Source of the DNA: Mallotus nudiflorus
Taxonomy: Eukaryota > Streptophyta > Magnoliopsida > Malpighiales > Euphorbiaceae
Reading direction: 5' to 3'
Assembly: GCA_947683625.1 (NCBI GenBank)
Contig: CANTUR010000055.1
Span: forward strand, 1,922,501-1,986,500
DNA length: 64,000 bases
A program made the position numbers and the translations under genes. The notes beneath the pieces were generated by a model, which did not search any database, was not told the DNA's origin, and worked only from the letters and a program-made list of their open reading frames with translations. Shown here in pieces: positions 51,486 through 63,935 of this stretch; position 1 is the first letter of the stretch, and the number at the start of each line of letters is the position of its first letter.

Positions 51486-52194
51486 GGCACAAAAAAAATT
51501 ATCCCATTGAGTTAAAACCTAAAAACAATAGCTCAAGAAAAAGTTAAGGACTTCCTGCTGAGTTGAAAACCTAAAAATGGTAGCTTAAGAAAAAATTAGG
51601 GAAAGAGAAAAAATACTTAACTAGAAAACTTTAGAAGGCTAATAAAGGATAGGGGTAACCTCAAGTTTGAAATTTGTATGAATGCACTTGTGCTTTTCTT
51701 AAATGATTATAGTGAAATGAGAATGATTGCTAATTTATTCAAAATGTCTTTGAAAAGTGCTACACATTTTATCATCATGAATTGCATCAAGCATGCTTTG
51801 CATTTTCTTTCATTACATGACCATGGTTCTTACTATCCTCTATAAGCTCATTCATTGAGATTAGCCACTATCGTATAGTAAAAAAAAAAGCCTAGCTAGG
51901 TGCGAAAAGTTCTAAAAGGAGATGCTTTAGGCAAAAAAGGAAAAAAAGGCAGATGATAGTAATGGCAAACATCATCATCAATGATACACATCATAAAGTA
52001 TATACAGTTATCATCATACAAACATCATAAAACATGCATGACAAACCCCAGATACAACACCCATAGTCCATAACCTTAGAAAAATGATACAACAAAGCAA
52101 ACCATAAACCAAAAAGTCCTACACCTAGCTCTTAAAACAATTACATTGGTCCTGACTGCCATCAAAAGCAAGCAATGATTCTACTCAAGCATCC
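51486..52194. other. Spacer between pol and antisense gene of element C
   Basis: About 700 bp with two degraded copies of a phrase containing ttaaaacctaaaaac / ttgaaaacctaaaaatg (51510-51590). No coding recognised. Confidence 0.5.
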
Positions 52195-54801
52195 CCCTCG
52201 TCTGATCCTGACTCATCATCATTTTTTGTAAGGGAAGATAGCCGTGACTCCAACTCACTGATGTGGTCATGATAAGCTGCACTCTCTTGCTCTTATTCAT
52301 GACTAGAAAAATGGTACTCAACCTACATTACACATTTCATATCATACACGCATACATAAAACATATGCATAAAATAAATAGGTATAATAAAGAAGGCATA
52401 CCCTCTAAGTGGTAGCAAACTCCAAAAAGCACTACTATGCACTCCCTACAATAGTATACCAGTATTGGCCAAAGGAGACAGGAATCTGCAATAGCAATTA
52501 AATAAGTCAACCACCACTCACTAGATAAACAAAATAAAGGCAGGAATGAGAAAAGAATATGAACATAGGTAGCATCAGCAAGAGCAACACCTGACTGAGG
52601 AAAGCCAGGTGTAGGCAAATCGAAGCTCACTGCTCTACCTAAGATATCCATCCTAAGCAAAGATAAAGATGGCTGAATTATCAAATCCCTAAGGATAGTG
52701 CTGCTAGAAGCCACACCACTGGCATGACCAATCGCCTCAGTGCAAAGAGTGCCCTCATCATCCTCAAAGTAGGATCCAGATCTCTTCCAGTGTCGCTATA
52801 GATAATCTCTTATAACCCATTTCTATTACAGTTTATTACTAATAAAGTTTGCTACATGCTTGCACTAAAATAGGAATAAAAGCTTACCAAATCAGAAGAG
52901 GTATCTCTTGATGACCCGCGTGATGGCCTAGCCCTCGAACTCGAGGGACAAGATGCATTTGCCTAAAAAGGTGAATGAGAAGGAAAGGTCCTGGTAGCTA
53001 CAACATCAATCAGCTAAGGGATCAATACATCAGCATAAGGCAAACCCTCACTCTCCATGAGGCCCTCAAAGGGAATCTTATCATAACAGCAGCAAGATCA
53101 TTGCCACAGAGCTCATAACCCCAGAACATGTCCTTAGGGGGAGGAATGAGAACTCTCCTTATGTATGGTTCATCCCACTAATGATGGATTCGCTCGCCCA
53201 AATACCACACCCTATCGACGAGGCTAAAAAGTAACACTCATCTCTCTATTAGCTGCCATACAGCCACCATCTCTGTCATCCAGTGAAATCTTGCCACCTA
53301 CCAATGAAGAAAGATTTTATCAAAGGGCAATGATAAACAAATGATCCTCAAAAAAGGAACAACCAACACAATAGGAATCAGACAAACCTAATCAGGGGAA
53401 AACCTCCTCATTTGGTCCCGGGCTACTATGCAATCCTCGATCAAATCTATAGTCTTCCTGATTCAATAAGCATAATGAGGGAAGCCATCCTCCTAAAAAT
53501 GCTTGATGGATAGATGAGGGAGAATCCCACACTCATACGCTTAGATCTATTAAAATCAGAGGATCATAAATAACAAATAAAAAACAAGACAATAGACAAT
53601 AGAATTCCTACTCACATCCAGCACAAATAAACATCCATAGATCCTTGAGCTGCCTCGACATGCTGCATCAAGCCTCGAGTACATATGAGCAAAGGCAGTA
53701 GTGCCCCAAAAATACCTCGACAAGCCATCCAGGTCCCTCAAGACAGGCAATAATTGCAGATCACTCGTACCCGAAGGGTTCAGGAAGATAACAGCACTCA
53801 AAAAATAAAATAAAAAGCAGCGAGCCAACTACTCTACTGAAACAAGACCATCATCATACAAAGCCCGCACAGAAGAAATAAACTCCATGTATCGAGTGAA
53901 ATATGGGCAACCAGACTTCATAGGAATGACTACCCTGAGCAAATCCCTCATGAGATGCCTCCTCGCCACAACAGTGGAACACTCCTCATTGCTAAAAGGA
54001 ATGGGCTCTCTAAAAAAGCTCAAGCCTGTGATAGTAGTAAAATCCAATGGGGTAATAGTCATCTCCCCGAAAGGCAAATAGAAAGTATGCATCATGTCCA
54101 TCCACCGCTCTATCAATGCATATATAGCAATCTAACTCGATGCATATGAGTCGTAAGATAATGAAACAATCATTCCATCGAAGCCCTTCCCGACAACCAT
54201 TTGCTTAACACACATTGAGACACCCTGATAGTACATGCTGACCCTATTAAAATTACCAAGCAATATAGTGACATACCTACGGGGCTATAAACAATAAGCA
54301 CACTATCAAACATTTATACAACTACTAAATACTAATATATTTCTCTCTGTCACTTAACAAGATCAAAACAATAATAAAGGCCGAAAAGGAAAGCATCATA
54401 ATAAGCAGACAATCATGAAGAGAAAGTAAAAGAAGATCTATCAGCCACCAACATTTATAATAAAGCTAGATAGACAATTACAGCAAGAGCTACAGCTATG
54501 ACAACCTCATATAGCAATATAAACAGTAAAAAATGATCAACGAATAAGCTTCAGAAAATAAAGACAAAAAGGGACCTACCTCATAACGATGACGCACCCA
54601 AGCATAAGTCTCTAAGCTATGAACAATAGGGATGGGATCTCCTCAAGAAAGCTTGGAAGATTGAGAACTCTGAGCACTAGTTGTGCTAATCCCAGTAGCG
54701 GACATCCCAACTCCAGTAGCCTCTATAAAATCACCCTCAAGATTAAGATCAACATCAATAAAAATATCCTCCAAACCCTTAGGAATGTTGAGGAATTCCA
54801 T
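52195..54801 (-). pseudogene. Antisense plant mobile domain (PMD) gene of element C
   Basis: The ATG at 54801 opens MEFLNIPKGLEDIFIDVDLN; the last exon ends ELESRLSSLTKNDDESGSDE with TGA at 52195-52197. The PMD core is at about 53560-54290: FNRVSMYYQGVSMCVKQMVV, ALIERW followed by MDMMHTFYLPFGEMTITPLD, FTTITGLSFFREPIPFSNEE, YFTRYMEFISSVRALYDDGL and SGTSDLQLLPVLRDLDGLSR. Downstream are WDEPYIRRVLIPPPKDMFWG and an exon MDILGRAVSFDLPTPGFPQS before a GTACGT donor. A TAG at 54132-54134 and others interrupt it. Same gene, position and orientation as in element B. PMD proteins occur in TAT elements and some MULEs, and as host MAIN/MAIL1; the role in the element is unknown. Confidence 0.88.
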
Positions 54802-54936
54802 TTTACGCAAAAGAAAATGGAAGTACATAAGCAAAAACATAGTAGAAAGCACCTGAAACACTAAAAGGGTCAAGAAAAGTCAGAAAACATCTAAAGAAGT
54901 CCGAATGAAGCCTCCCAAGACCTCCAAAAATAGCCA

Positions 54937-54979
54937 CTTAAATAAGCACAGAGGGAGGGAAGCGCGTGACCACGTGCAC
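54937..54979 (-). promoter_or_regulatory. Candidate promoter of the antisense gene in element C
   Basis: The minus strand has GTGCACGTGGTCACGCGC followed by TATTTAAG, about 135 bp before the antisense ATG. Position and motif match element B. Confidence 0.45.
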
Positions 54980-55344
54980 ATGCGCATGATCACGCACTCC
55001 CCATGCATATTCACACGCACTTCCCCCTTCCACGCACTCTTTTGGCATTTTACACGCACTTTGAGACTTTTCACACTCACTTCTACAATCCTAAACATCT
55101 ATTTGAGCATAAGATATGCACCAAACTCACACAAAAGTACACTGGTGAGGACTTCAACTGTCTAAAGACACTACGCATGCACCGCTTTTTTTAAAAAACT
55201 CAACATCTTATAAAAGAAGAAGAGTAAGGAAAATTCACTATAAGAATATCTTACTTCAAATCATTAAAATAACATCCTCAATATGATAAATCACTGCTTC
55301 ATCACTGTATCATTACTACTGCACCACTACTGCACTACTACTAT

Positions 55345-55765
55345 CTCATTCATTGTTTAGAAGCATTCGCATTGCTTAGGAGCACTCTCACATTGCTTAG
55401 AATCACTCTCACATCTCATTCATTACTTAGAAATATTTTCATTGCTTAGAAGCACTCTCTAATTGCTAAGAAGCACTCACATTTCTTAGAAGCATCCTCA
55501 CATCGCTTAGAAGCACTTGTTCATTACTTAGAAGCACTCATTCATTGCTTAGAAGCACTCTCACATCTGATTCATTGATTAGAATCACTCTCACATCTGA
55601 TTCATTGCTTAGAAGCATTCGCATTGCTTAAGAACACTCTCGCATTACTTAGAAGCACTTTCAAGCATCTTCTTATTACTTAAAAGTATTTTCATCACTT
55701 AGAAGCATCCTCACATTACTTAGGAGCATCCACAATGCTTAAGAGCATTCTCATTTGCTTAGTAG
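55345..55765. repeat. Short tandem-repeat array in element C
   Basis: Degenerate cattgcttagaagcactc units, as in element B but about half as long. Confidence 0.9.
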
Positions 55766-56072
55766 CATCCTCATTCACATGACACCTAAGAAGGTTATAG
55801 TCGTATGCTCATTCATATGACACCTAAGAAGGTTATAGTCGAATGTTCTTTTGCATAACACCTAATAAGGTTATAGTCGTATGTTCATTTGTGTGACACC
55901 TAAGAAGGTTATAATCGCATGTTTATTTGCATGACACCTAAGAAGGTTATAGTCATGTGTTAATTTTGCATGACACTTAAAAAGGTTATAGTCACGTGTT
56001 CATTTCGTGTGACACTTAAGAAGGTTATAATCGCATGTTCATTTTTGTGACACCTAAAAAGGTTATAGTCGC
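55766..56072. repeat. 38-39-bp tandem-repeat array in element C, 8 copies
   Basis: Same unit as in element B, with gacacctaagaaggttatag in the middle; eight contiguous copies. Confidence 0.95.
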
Positions 56073-56330
56073 ATCTGCATTCTACACTTTGCATCAATCA
56101 CAGGCTTGAATATATCCCAAAATAGCACTTTGCATAATTACCAAGTCACAAAACAACAGCAACAAACAAAACACAACAACAGCAGTCAAATCTTAATAAG
56201 ACATCTAAAGACAACCCACAGGTAAGTACCTCTCTCCCTATCAAAACATTTTTTGCATCTTTACATTTGCTTCATGTGTATTGACACTAGCGCAAGGTAG
56301 CTATACAACACACGTGAAGTAGGTGGCAAC

Positions 56331-58094
56331 TATCATACCTCAAATTTGACTCTCCCCAAAAAGGTCTGATGATGGAATGAATGCCCGAGATAATTAGAGT
56401 CTGCTCGTTTGTAATACCTCTGAAGCTTGTAACCTTAAAACACCCAATCGACCCACCAGTGTGCAAAATTGATCTCTGAGTCATTAATTTGTGCCCTGAC
56501 CTTACGAAATACGAATTATCAGAACAATGAGAGGTTTATTTTGAGAAAACTCCTCTCAAAATACTCAGTTTGTCGAGCCGGTGCGTATTTCATTAAACTA
56601 GGACCCAACTTCGTGAAAAAATGAAAATCAATTTTGATAAAATGAACTTCAGAAACACATTTGGAAGGCTCCAAAACTTATGGAAGTGGTCCCAGAATGG
56701 TTCAACACAACCCAGGTATCAATGTGTATCGGTCATAAGTGCATGTAAACACCCCTAGGTGTCATATGCTAAAATCAAAGCTGAATTTGGCAAAAAAGAC
56801 TCCAAAAATGCATCTAGAAGGCCTAAAAACCTTAGGAACCAATCTTGGAACAGCACACGTAGAACCCGAGAAGAGCATGTAGAGCGTAAAAGTGCACATA
56901 AAAAAGCGCACATTATACGTGGCCATGCACGTGACCACACTTACACCACCCCATTCTACACATTTTTTCCTATAAATAGACCCCTCTACACCCCATTTTG
57001 GAGGGGGGAAACAAGTGAAGACACACATACACTCAGGAGTCAATTCGATAGAAGGAGTGAGAAACCCTTTCCCATATAGTTTTTGCTCTCCCATAGCTTT
57101 CCTTTAGATTGTTAGATCCTTTTTTCCACCAAACCCAACATCATCTTTTTCAAAATATGCTTCAAAGGTATACAGTCTAACATCATTCTAATGTCATTTT
57201 GAACCTCTCGATAAGAAAAGCTTGATAATCTCTCGAAGCTAAAGCTTCAAAGTTCATACAAGCTGAGTCGACTCTGAGGACCACATAATCATTTTAGCAC
57301 GTTTACTTTACTGCACTACATTTTATTTTACTGTCGCCAGCATTTGGGAATACCATTGTGCTTGTGTGATGAGACTGATAATCTTGCATGCTACATGAAT
57401 AATATATGCATTATTATGCTCATTTTACATCATCACTTTGCATCCTCTATTTCCGAAATCATGAAATCACATCATAAATGTCAATAATGTGAAAAAGTTT
57501 ATATCCCAGAATACAGTCATCATGCTCTCGATCCAATGATGACCTTATACATCCTTTATATTATCATCATTCATCATCGTAGCATAAATAAACACTGCAA
57601 GCATGATCATCCTATCATTCATCAAATAAGTTGTGTAAATGATCTTGTTATCCTTGCAGATCAATCATATTAGATTTACTTTTCTGCAATCTTTTTCTTT
57701 TCATATGTATTTTATCAGGAAAGCGATGTAATAAAATTCTCAGCTTTATTATCCTATATTTTCTGATGTACTGTGTGAATGCTATATAAACTGTCATCAC
57801 CTAAACTAGGGTGTTGTAGTAGCTGTACATTGAATATTGTATAATGAGAAATAGTCAAAAAGTATATGCGATCTCTTGAACCTGGAAATCTCTACTAGGG
57901 ACAATACTCGCTGAATGACATGATGTTATCCCTTTCTTTTCCCGAATTTTCTAAAAATCAAGTGGTGACTCCACAAAATTAAAAGCGTCTCGTCTGCTCG
58001 AGACCAATCACTTATCCTTATTTAGTAAAGTTGTCATGTCCCTCAAAAACAAAAAAACCAACACACAAAAAAAAAAAAAGGGAGATCGCTCACA
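56331..58094 (+). repeat. 3' LTR of element C (1764 bp)
   Basis: Begins TATCATACC (TG changed to TA) and ends GATCGCTCACA. Homologous to 43799-45551. The purine-like tract gaagtaggtggcaac precedes it. Confidence 0.93.
56971..56979 (+). promoter_or_regulatory. TATA box of the 3' LTR of element C
   Basis: TATAAATAG, same context as in the other three LTR copies. Confidence 0.75.
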
Positions 58095-58099
58095 CACTT

Positions 58100-58790
58100 G
58101 TAGTAATACTAAGAGTGTGTTTGATATAAATGAATTATATATGTTTGATATAAATGAATTATATAAAATTTTGTACAATTCATTTGCAATTCTAAATAAT
58201 ACATGTTTGATTAAATGAACATGTTGTAAAATTTATTTGCAATTCTAAATTTTTAAAATTGTAAAATTAATTATAACTATATCAAAATTTAACAAAATAG
58301 TTGAAATTTTCAAATAAATTCCACTATTTTTAAGTCTATATTTCTAAAATAACTATTCATCATTATTTTTTATTTTCAAAAATATCTTTTTATCAAAAGG
58401 ATACTTTCTTACCAAAATAAAACATTAATTTGAATTCTAAATTTATACTAAATAATATATAACAAAAAATGAAATGAATTTGAAATGATTTTTATAAACT
58501 ATCTATTTGAACTAAACACACATTATTAATAAAAATTTATTTAAAAATGAAATGAATTTCTTAATAAAATTAAATCAAAGATAAGTTAATGAAAAAGTAG
58601 TTAAGTAGTAATTATTTTCTAAAAACATCATGAGGTGCACAGCTCAATTCTTGCCGTTGTCGATTTAAAAAGAAATAACTGCACCTTTATTGTACAGTTC
58701 ATCAATACTAAAGTTTTATTACCTTTAATTTACTAAAAAATAAAAAAAAAAATCAAAGATAATGTAATAATTTAATTGCTTCACAAAAAC
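58100..58790. other. AT-rich spacer with a possible MITE remnant
   Basis: The left part (58111) has gtgtgtttgatataaatg; near 58515-58530 aactaaacacac is its partial reverse complement. Only 8-10 bp pair well, so a hAT-like MITE is possible but weakly supported. A direct repeat, tgtttgatataaatgaatta, occurs twice at 58115-58165. No genes. Confidence 0.35.
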
Positions 58791-58799
58791 CATTTAGAA

Positions 58800-59219
58800 T
58801 TTTTTGCTTGGAAGATCCAGATGGCCTACATCTAATGTGGCAATCTTCACAAAATTTGCAGGCCTGGAATTGACTGGATAAAACTAAAGGACCAAAAGAA
58901 CAAGTCTCAGCTTACAAGCTCCACACAACTACTTGAAGATGAATGTCTGAGAAATTCTTTAAAAAAAAAAAAAAACAACAATTGTACTGGCATGAAGCAT
59001 CAATTGGAATGTAATAATTGGTAAGGGGAGAGAAGGGGATGGGGGAAACTGAAGTACACACATCCCTCTGACTCAGCACATGTGCTGGTGTAAAATATCA
59101 TATCCATCAATGCCTAGCAGTAGAAACAAAAAGGCCATGGACCCAATCGTTTTCTAGATTCGAACAAACAAACCAATGATGCATCTGATGTGTGACTTGC
59201 AAAACAACCTATCTTCTAA
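58800..59219 (-). other. 3' untranslated / downstream region of the PRP38-like gene
   Basis: Sequence after the TAG at 59220 with no other gene. Less AT-rich than the flank beyond 58790, so it probably holds the 3' UTR; no polyadenylation site assigned. Confidence 0.45.
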
Positions 59220-59619
59220 CTATTTCCAAGTAGAACCGCCAAGCCGAATTACCTCTTCACCACTAGTATCTCTTCGAGGAACCCTTTCCATGCCACCATC
59301 CCCTTTCTGATCACTTAGATCACCGTAAAGATCCTTCAATTTTGCCAAATTGCTAGATGCAGATGTCTTCTCCTTGCTCCCATCCATATATGGACTTGAA
59401 TGACGATCAAATGGCAAAGTACCAGTTTGTATGCTACGACTCCTGCTCCTGCTACGACTCCTGCTCCTGCTACGACTTCTATGAGAACTACTTTCTCTGT
59501 AATGCCTATTTCCTTCCCGGCTGCTCCTGTCATAATCTCTTCTGCTTTCCCTCTCAGAATGCCTGGACCTCCTATCATAATCATACCTTCGATCTCTGTC
59601 CCTTTCTCTTTCTCTTTCT

Positions 59620-59650
<31 letters not shown>

Positions 59651-62587
59651 CGTCCCTGTTCCTGTCTCTGTCTCTGTCTCTGTCTGAATATTCTTTATCA
59701 GAATAATCACGACTTTGGCTGCGATGTCTGGTAGGAGATCTTCTTGGGTCATCACTATTTCTATCATAAGAAGGTGGTGGTATGGTACGGCGAACAGGTG
59801 ATGAATCCCTGGTTGATGCACGATGGGGAGCACGCTGACCAAAAGATACTGAGAGTGCAGCCTTGACAGATGGTGGCCGACGTGCAGTGTCATCTGATCC
59901 ATGGCGGATTGAATCCCCTGTTGCACCAGAAGGTTTTGTGGGAAGCTTCAACTTCTCAAGATTAGACACTATCTGCCGCAATACAGGAACGGGAATTCGG
60001 GGGAAAAGGGTATCAAAGTAATACTGTAGAGGCAAAAAAAAAAAGCAATTAATTATTTTTGGCAAAAGAAAGATAAAAGGATATGAGAACAGTACAGAAT
60101 CATTAAAAATTGACTATAACTAACCTGCCCAAGAAGTACATCACGCACATATACACCCATTGTAGTTGTCCGTCCATTAGAACCTGGAGAGAATTCCTGA
60201 AATATAGATAATAATGTGAACAGATTATAACCCATAAAGAAACTCAAACTTGTTGGAAATTATCTAAATATGGATAATAATGTTTAATGAAGGTTTGTCC
60301 CAGAATCTAACAATGAACTGAAAGAATAAAATATTAGCAGTATAGACCAAATGCAGAGTACTCGCATAATAGATTGAAGGTACACTTGTGCATCAGATGA
60401 CCTTAATCTAGCATACAAACAAAATCTTTCTTTTAAATTAAATTACACTGCAGAATAATAGTTACAAAAACCAAGAAGCGGTACTGTTCCAAGCAACAAA
60501 GAACTATAAGATCTAGAAGCCCAATTGACCAGGTACCTCAAAATTTCAAGAGCATTGATGACCTAGCAACCAATTCATGGAGGAAAAAAATTGAACTATA
60601 GATACAAGGTTACAAAATAGTACCTCGTCATCTTTAATGTATGGCTCACACCAATTCCAGAGAGTCTTTGGATCAGCAGCATATCTTAAGTAGAGGAATC
60701 CAACCTGCGATCAGAATTTGAATGCATCAATCTGCAGCATCACATTGTTATGATTAAGAGGAGGCTTAAGCTCTACAATAAGAAGTAAATCCTACAAATC
60801 AAGCACCAGAATGTGGGTGCACATGCGCACATAGAAGAAAAAATGATGTACATGCAGATAATGGAATGTGAACCTCTTAACACTTCGATGCGAAGAAAAT
60901 ACCAGATCCCTATCCTTAGCTTCAAAAAACTGAAAGAGTGGCAACATGAGTTTGGACATACATAAGGGATACAACCCCGGTTCTGTTGTTCACACATTCC
61001 CAGAGACGTAACAGAATCAGATAAAATCTAGGACATAGAATCAAAAAATAAGACACCTCAAACCTTGGTTTTGCGTATATCTGCTCGGCAAAGCAAGGGC
61101 AGTATTATGTAGGAGTAAGAATGTCTTAGCAACTCAAAGAAACAAGGACACCTCAACCTGGGTTTGTAGAAATCTGCTATGAAAAACAAGGCATCATCAT
61201 GTGTGCATATATGTACACAATCAAATTAAAGATTTTAAAATGAACAAAATCAGATATGTTTTGTCCATTACCTTTTTAGTGACATGCTCTTTATTTTTTG
61301 GACAGTTCACACTCCGGCTAAATCAATAATACAGCACACAGATAATGACACTTTTATGAATCCCGAGGATATCAAATTATCATGCAAAGCATCAATACTA
61401 AGATGAAATTTTTATCCTGTTAACTTGAAATAAATACAAAAATACTTCCGAACCCTTTCGTTGTATTCACACTAGAACTTAAGGTAGCAACCAACTTACA
61501 ACCAAATTCAGACATGCATGCATATCTCCCACATTTACCAAGCCATCAACGGAGAGAAGTTAGCAGCTATACAAGTATTGTTAATCCATTATTCATTCAA
61601 TGAGAGGCTACCAGATTGAATATGAGCTTAATCCTTATCCTAGTGGACAGACATCTATAAGAGGTAAGTGGTATGAAAATGATATATTGAGAACCAAACA
61701 GTTTATATTTGATGGAAGAAGCAGTAAATTATTAACTTACAATTATACAAATCACAGGAATAAACAAATAAAAACATGTTATCAAATTTATGACAATGTC
61801 AGCTATAGATTAACTTGCCAAACATTGACCTCCAAACATATTCATCTGCATTAGTTTATCCAGTGTTGAAGGTTAAATCCAGAAACATAAAGACATGACA
61901 AAGTTCACAATCTCATTTAGGCTTGCAGAAGCTTTTTTGCACAAGATAACTCATCAGTTTGCAAACAATATTAACCCCAATTAGGATAAATTCAGCAAAG
62001 AAGTTTGCAACTCACATCAAACAAGTTTAAATTAAGATTCAGAAATTTGAAACAAATAAAGTTAGGTTTTGTTCTTAAAACAAATGAATCAGAAAGAAAG
62101 AACAAAAAAAGGTTTTTAAAATCTGGAGCAACTACCATAGTAACAAATATTTTGAGCAAATGAAGACAAGAAACATCAAAACTGCTTGATATAAAAAGAA
62201 ACAGCCATTAAAGTAAATAGCTTTCACAGTAAATTCATATAAACAATGAAAAAATGCAACAAAGAGAAGCCAAATTATGGGGTAATGAAGTACAATTACC
62301 GCACGAATATAGGGAGAATCCTTATGCTTTAAAAGACCATGCATTTGTTTGACAGTAAGTTTCATGGTGAAAAACTTGTAGAGAAGACAAAACGCAGTAG
62401 ACGGGCCTCGACAATTCCCAGTCATCCAAGGCTCAACATGGTCAACTTGATTGTAAATTTCATCAATAACTTCATGGTAGGTTTTTAACCTGTAAAGCTC
62501 CTTGAAATAATCTGAAGATAAAATGTTCATACAAAGAACCTTCTCCAGTAATGAATCAATTGGCTTTCCATTCGTCTGAATCTCCAT
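59220..62587 (-). CDS. SRL1: PRP38-family / SR-like pre-mRNA splicing factor (PRPF38B-like)
   Basis: Four coding exons: 62587-62300, 60704-60624, 60196-60125 and 60023-59220, all in frame with GT-AG junctions, giving 414 codons plus TAG. Residues 4 to about 170 form the PRP38 domain: GKPIDSLLEKVLCMNILSSD, FKELYRLKTYHEVIDEIYNQ, MTGNCRGPSTAFCLLYKFFT, VGFLYLRYAADPKTLWNWCE, then RTTTMGVYVRDVLLGQ and YYFDTLFPRIPVPVLRQI. The C-terminal half is charged: an RD/RE tract (about 261-289) and an RS tract (about 328-344), as in SR proteins. PRP38 is a tri-snRNP component needed for spliceosome activation; PRPF38B/SRL1 proteins add the RS-rich tail. The protein acts in the nucleus. The symbol follows the Arabidopsis homologue by domain layout; identity was not checked by alignment. 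It looks intact. Confidence 0.94.
59436..59481 (-). repeat. Coding repeat of the RS tract
   Basis: An 18-bp unit, ctcctgctcctgctacga, is tandemly repeated and encodes Arg-Ser dipeptides (RSRSRS). Confidence 0.85.
59594..59690 (-). repeat. Coding minisatellite of the RD/RE tract
   Basis: A 6-bp unit (cctgtc / ctgtct on the plus strand) is repeated about 15 times and encodes alternating Arg-Asp and Arg-Glu. It stays in frame throughout. Confidence 0.85.
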
Positions 62588-62663
62588 AATTAACTATTAT
62601 TATTGTTGTAATTATTGACTATCGATCAAATAATATTAAATTAAAATATTGAACATAGCATTC

Positions 62664-62751
62664 CTGCAATCAAAAATTAACCATAGTTGACATGAACAAT
62701 TGATTCAAGAAAAAAAAAACCCTGAATGTAATAAGGGGAGATGTAAAATAC
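62664..62751 (-). other. Probable 5'-UTR intron of the PRP38-like gene
   Basis: The minus strand shows a donor CAG|GTATTTTAC at 62751 and an acceptor GATTGCAG at 62664, giving an 88-bp intron between leader and start codon. Inferred from splice signals only. Confidence 0.45.
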
Positions 62752-62939
62752 CTGAGGAAAAAGAACAGAGAGAGAGGAATTGAAGAGCTGGAACAGAATC
62801 AACGAGCTGGAAGAATCGAAATTAGGGTGAAGCAGCTGAATCTTGCGATTTTCAGCGAGCGGAAATCGACAATAGGTCGAAGACAAATCCCTAAGGAGGA
62901 GCAACAGCAGCAGCGTTCAAAATTGTCCATTCAACTAAA

Positions 62940-63890
62940 GAGACGAAGTTGGGGCCTAATATAGAAGGTTAAGAAAGAGGCCTAGTTGCCAGGCCCAAAC
63001 AAAGTATAAAAATTCTCTTTTTATATTTTTTCTTCTAAGTTACATATAAAAATAAAGGAAAATTCTAATATAATTTTATTTTTTTTAGTTTTAGTTTTAC
63101 TTGTGTATTAAATTATTTAATGATAATTTTATAGTTTATTAAATTTGTGGTTATAGGATTTATATTTTGACTTAATTGTTTTTATTAAGATCGAGCTCTT
63201 TACTGTTTGAAGAAACTCCCACTTCAATAGCAGATAAATCGAGTTCAAATTATACAAAATTCGGCTCATGAAACTCACGAGTCAACTCTTAATTTTAATA
63301 TTTAATAATTTAATTTTAAATATATAATATGTAAATTCATATTGTAAAAAATATTTTATAAAATTTATTATTAGAATAAAATCATAATTTTCATTAAGCA
63401 TATTAAAATTTATTTAGTAATAATTTATTTTTAATTTTTAATATATAATTTTAATTTATAATTTATATTTTTTAAAAATTTCTTTAGACTCATTTAGTTT
63501 TGTTTAAATAGTAAATATCAAGTGACATAATAAACTATACTTAATTATAAATAAATCAAAATCAAACTAATTAAAACTTAACTCGACTCAATAATACCCA
63601 TCAATAGTTATCTTTTTTAAGGCTTCCTCATCTCCAACAAATAAGGCTCTATATTTTCATTCAAAACACCTTATAAATATTCTTCCTTTAACATCTTAGC
63701 ATGTTATGTTAATTTAATTTTAGAGATAGTTCAAGGGATATTTTTTCGTATGTATATTGACAAAAATATCGGAGTAGACATCCCAAAAACACCACTAGAC
63801 CATTACAACATTCTTTGTTTTACATAACATCCAATCTTCTATTCACAACTCATCCAAACTTCAATTCAACTCATCCAAACGTTATACATA

Positions 63891-63935
<45 letters not shown>

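Larger units (their letters stand above)
43799..58094 (+). mobile_element. Element C: full-length TAT-lineage gypsy retrotransposon with antisense PMD gene
   Basis: Starts TGTCATACC, ends CGCTCACA, flanked by CACTT (43794-43798 and 58095-58099). Order: 5' LTR, primer-binding site, leader, gag, RT, RNase H, archaeal-type RNase H, integrase (all plus strand), then an antisense PMD gene, two tandem-repeat arrays, purine-like tract and 3' LTR. The second RNase H, the DUF7745-like gag, the size of 14.3 kb and the antisense extra gene together point to the TAT clade (Ogre/Retand relatives). Stops and frameshifts interrupt gag and pol, so it is not autonomous now. Protease was not recognised. Confidence 0.93.

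Noticed and set aside
53829..54149. PMD segments as a possible independent host gene (MAIN/MAIL1-like)
   Set aside because: Both copies lie between pol and the 3' LTR within elements bounded by target duplications, and both contain stops.
58111..58530. hAT-type MITE
   Set aside because: Only 8-10 bp of the ends pair and no target duplication is clear; kept only as a possibility in the spacer entry.
59336..59926. Long frames overlapping the PRP38 tail in other frames and on the plus strand (Gly-Thr-rich, Pro-Val-rich)
   Set aside because: They arise from the 6-bp coding repeat read in other frames; the RD/RS frame belongs to a conserved gene.
61600..61854. 84-codon plus-strand frame in intron 1 of the PRP38-like gene
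   Set aside because: No resemblance to a known family, low-complexity composition, and antisense within an intron; length is compatible with chance.
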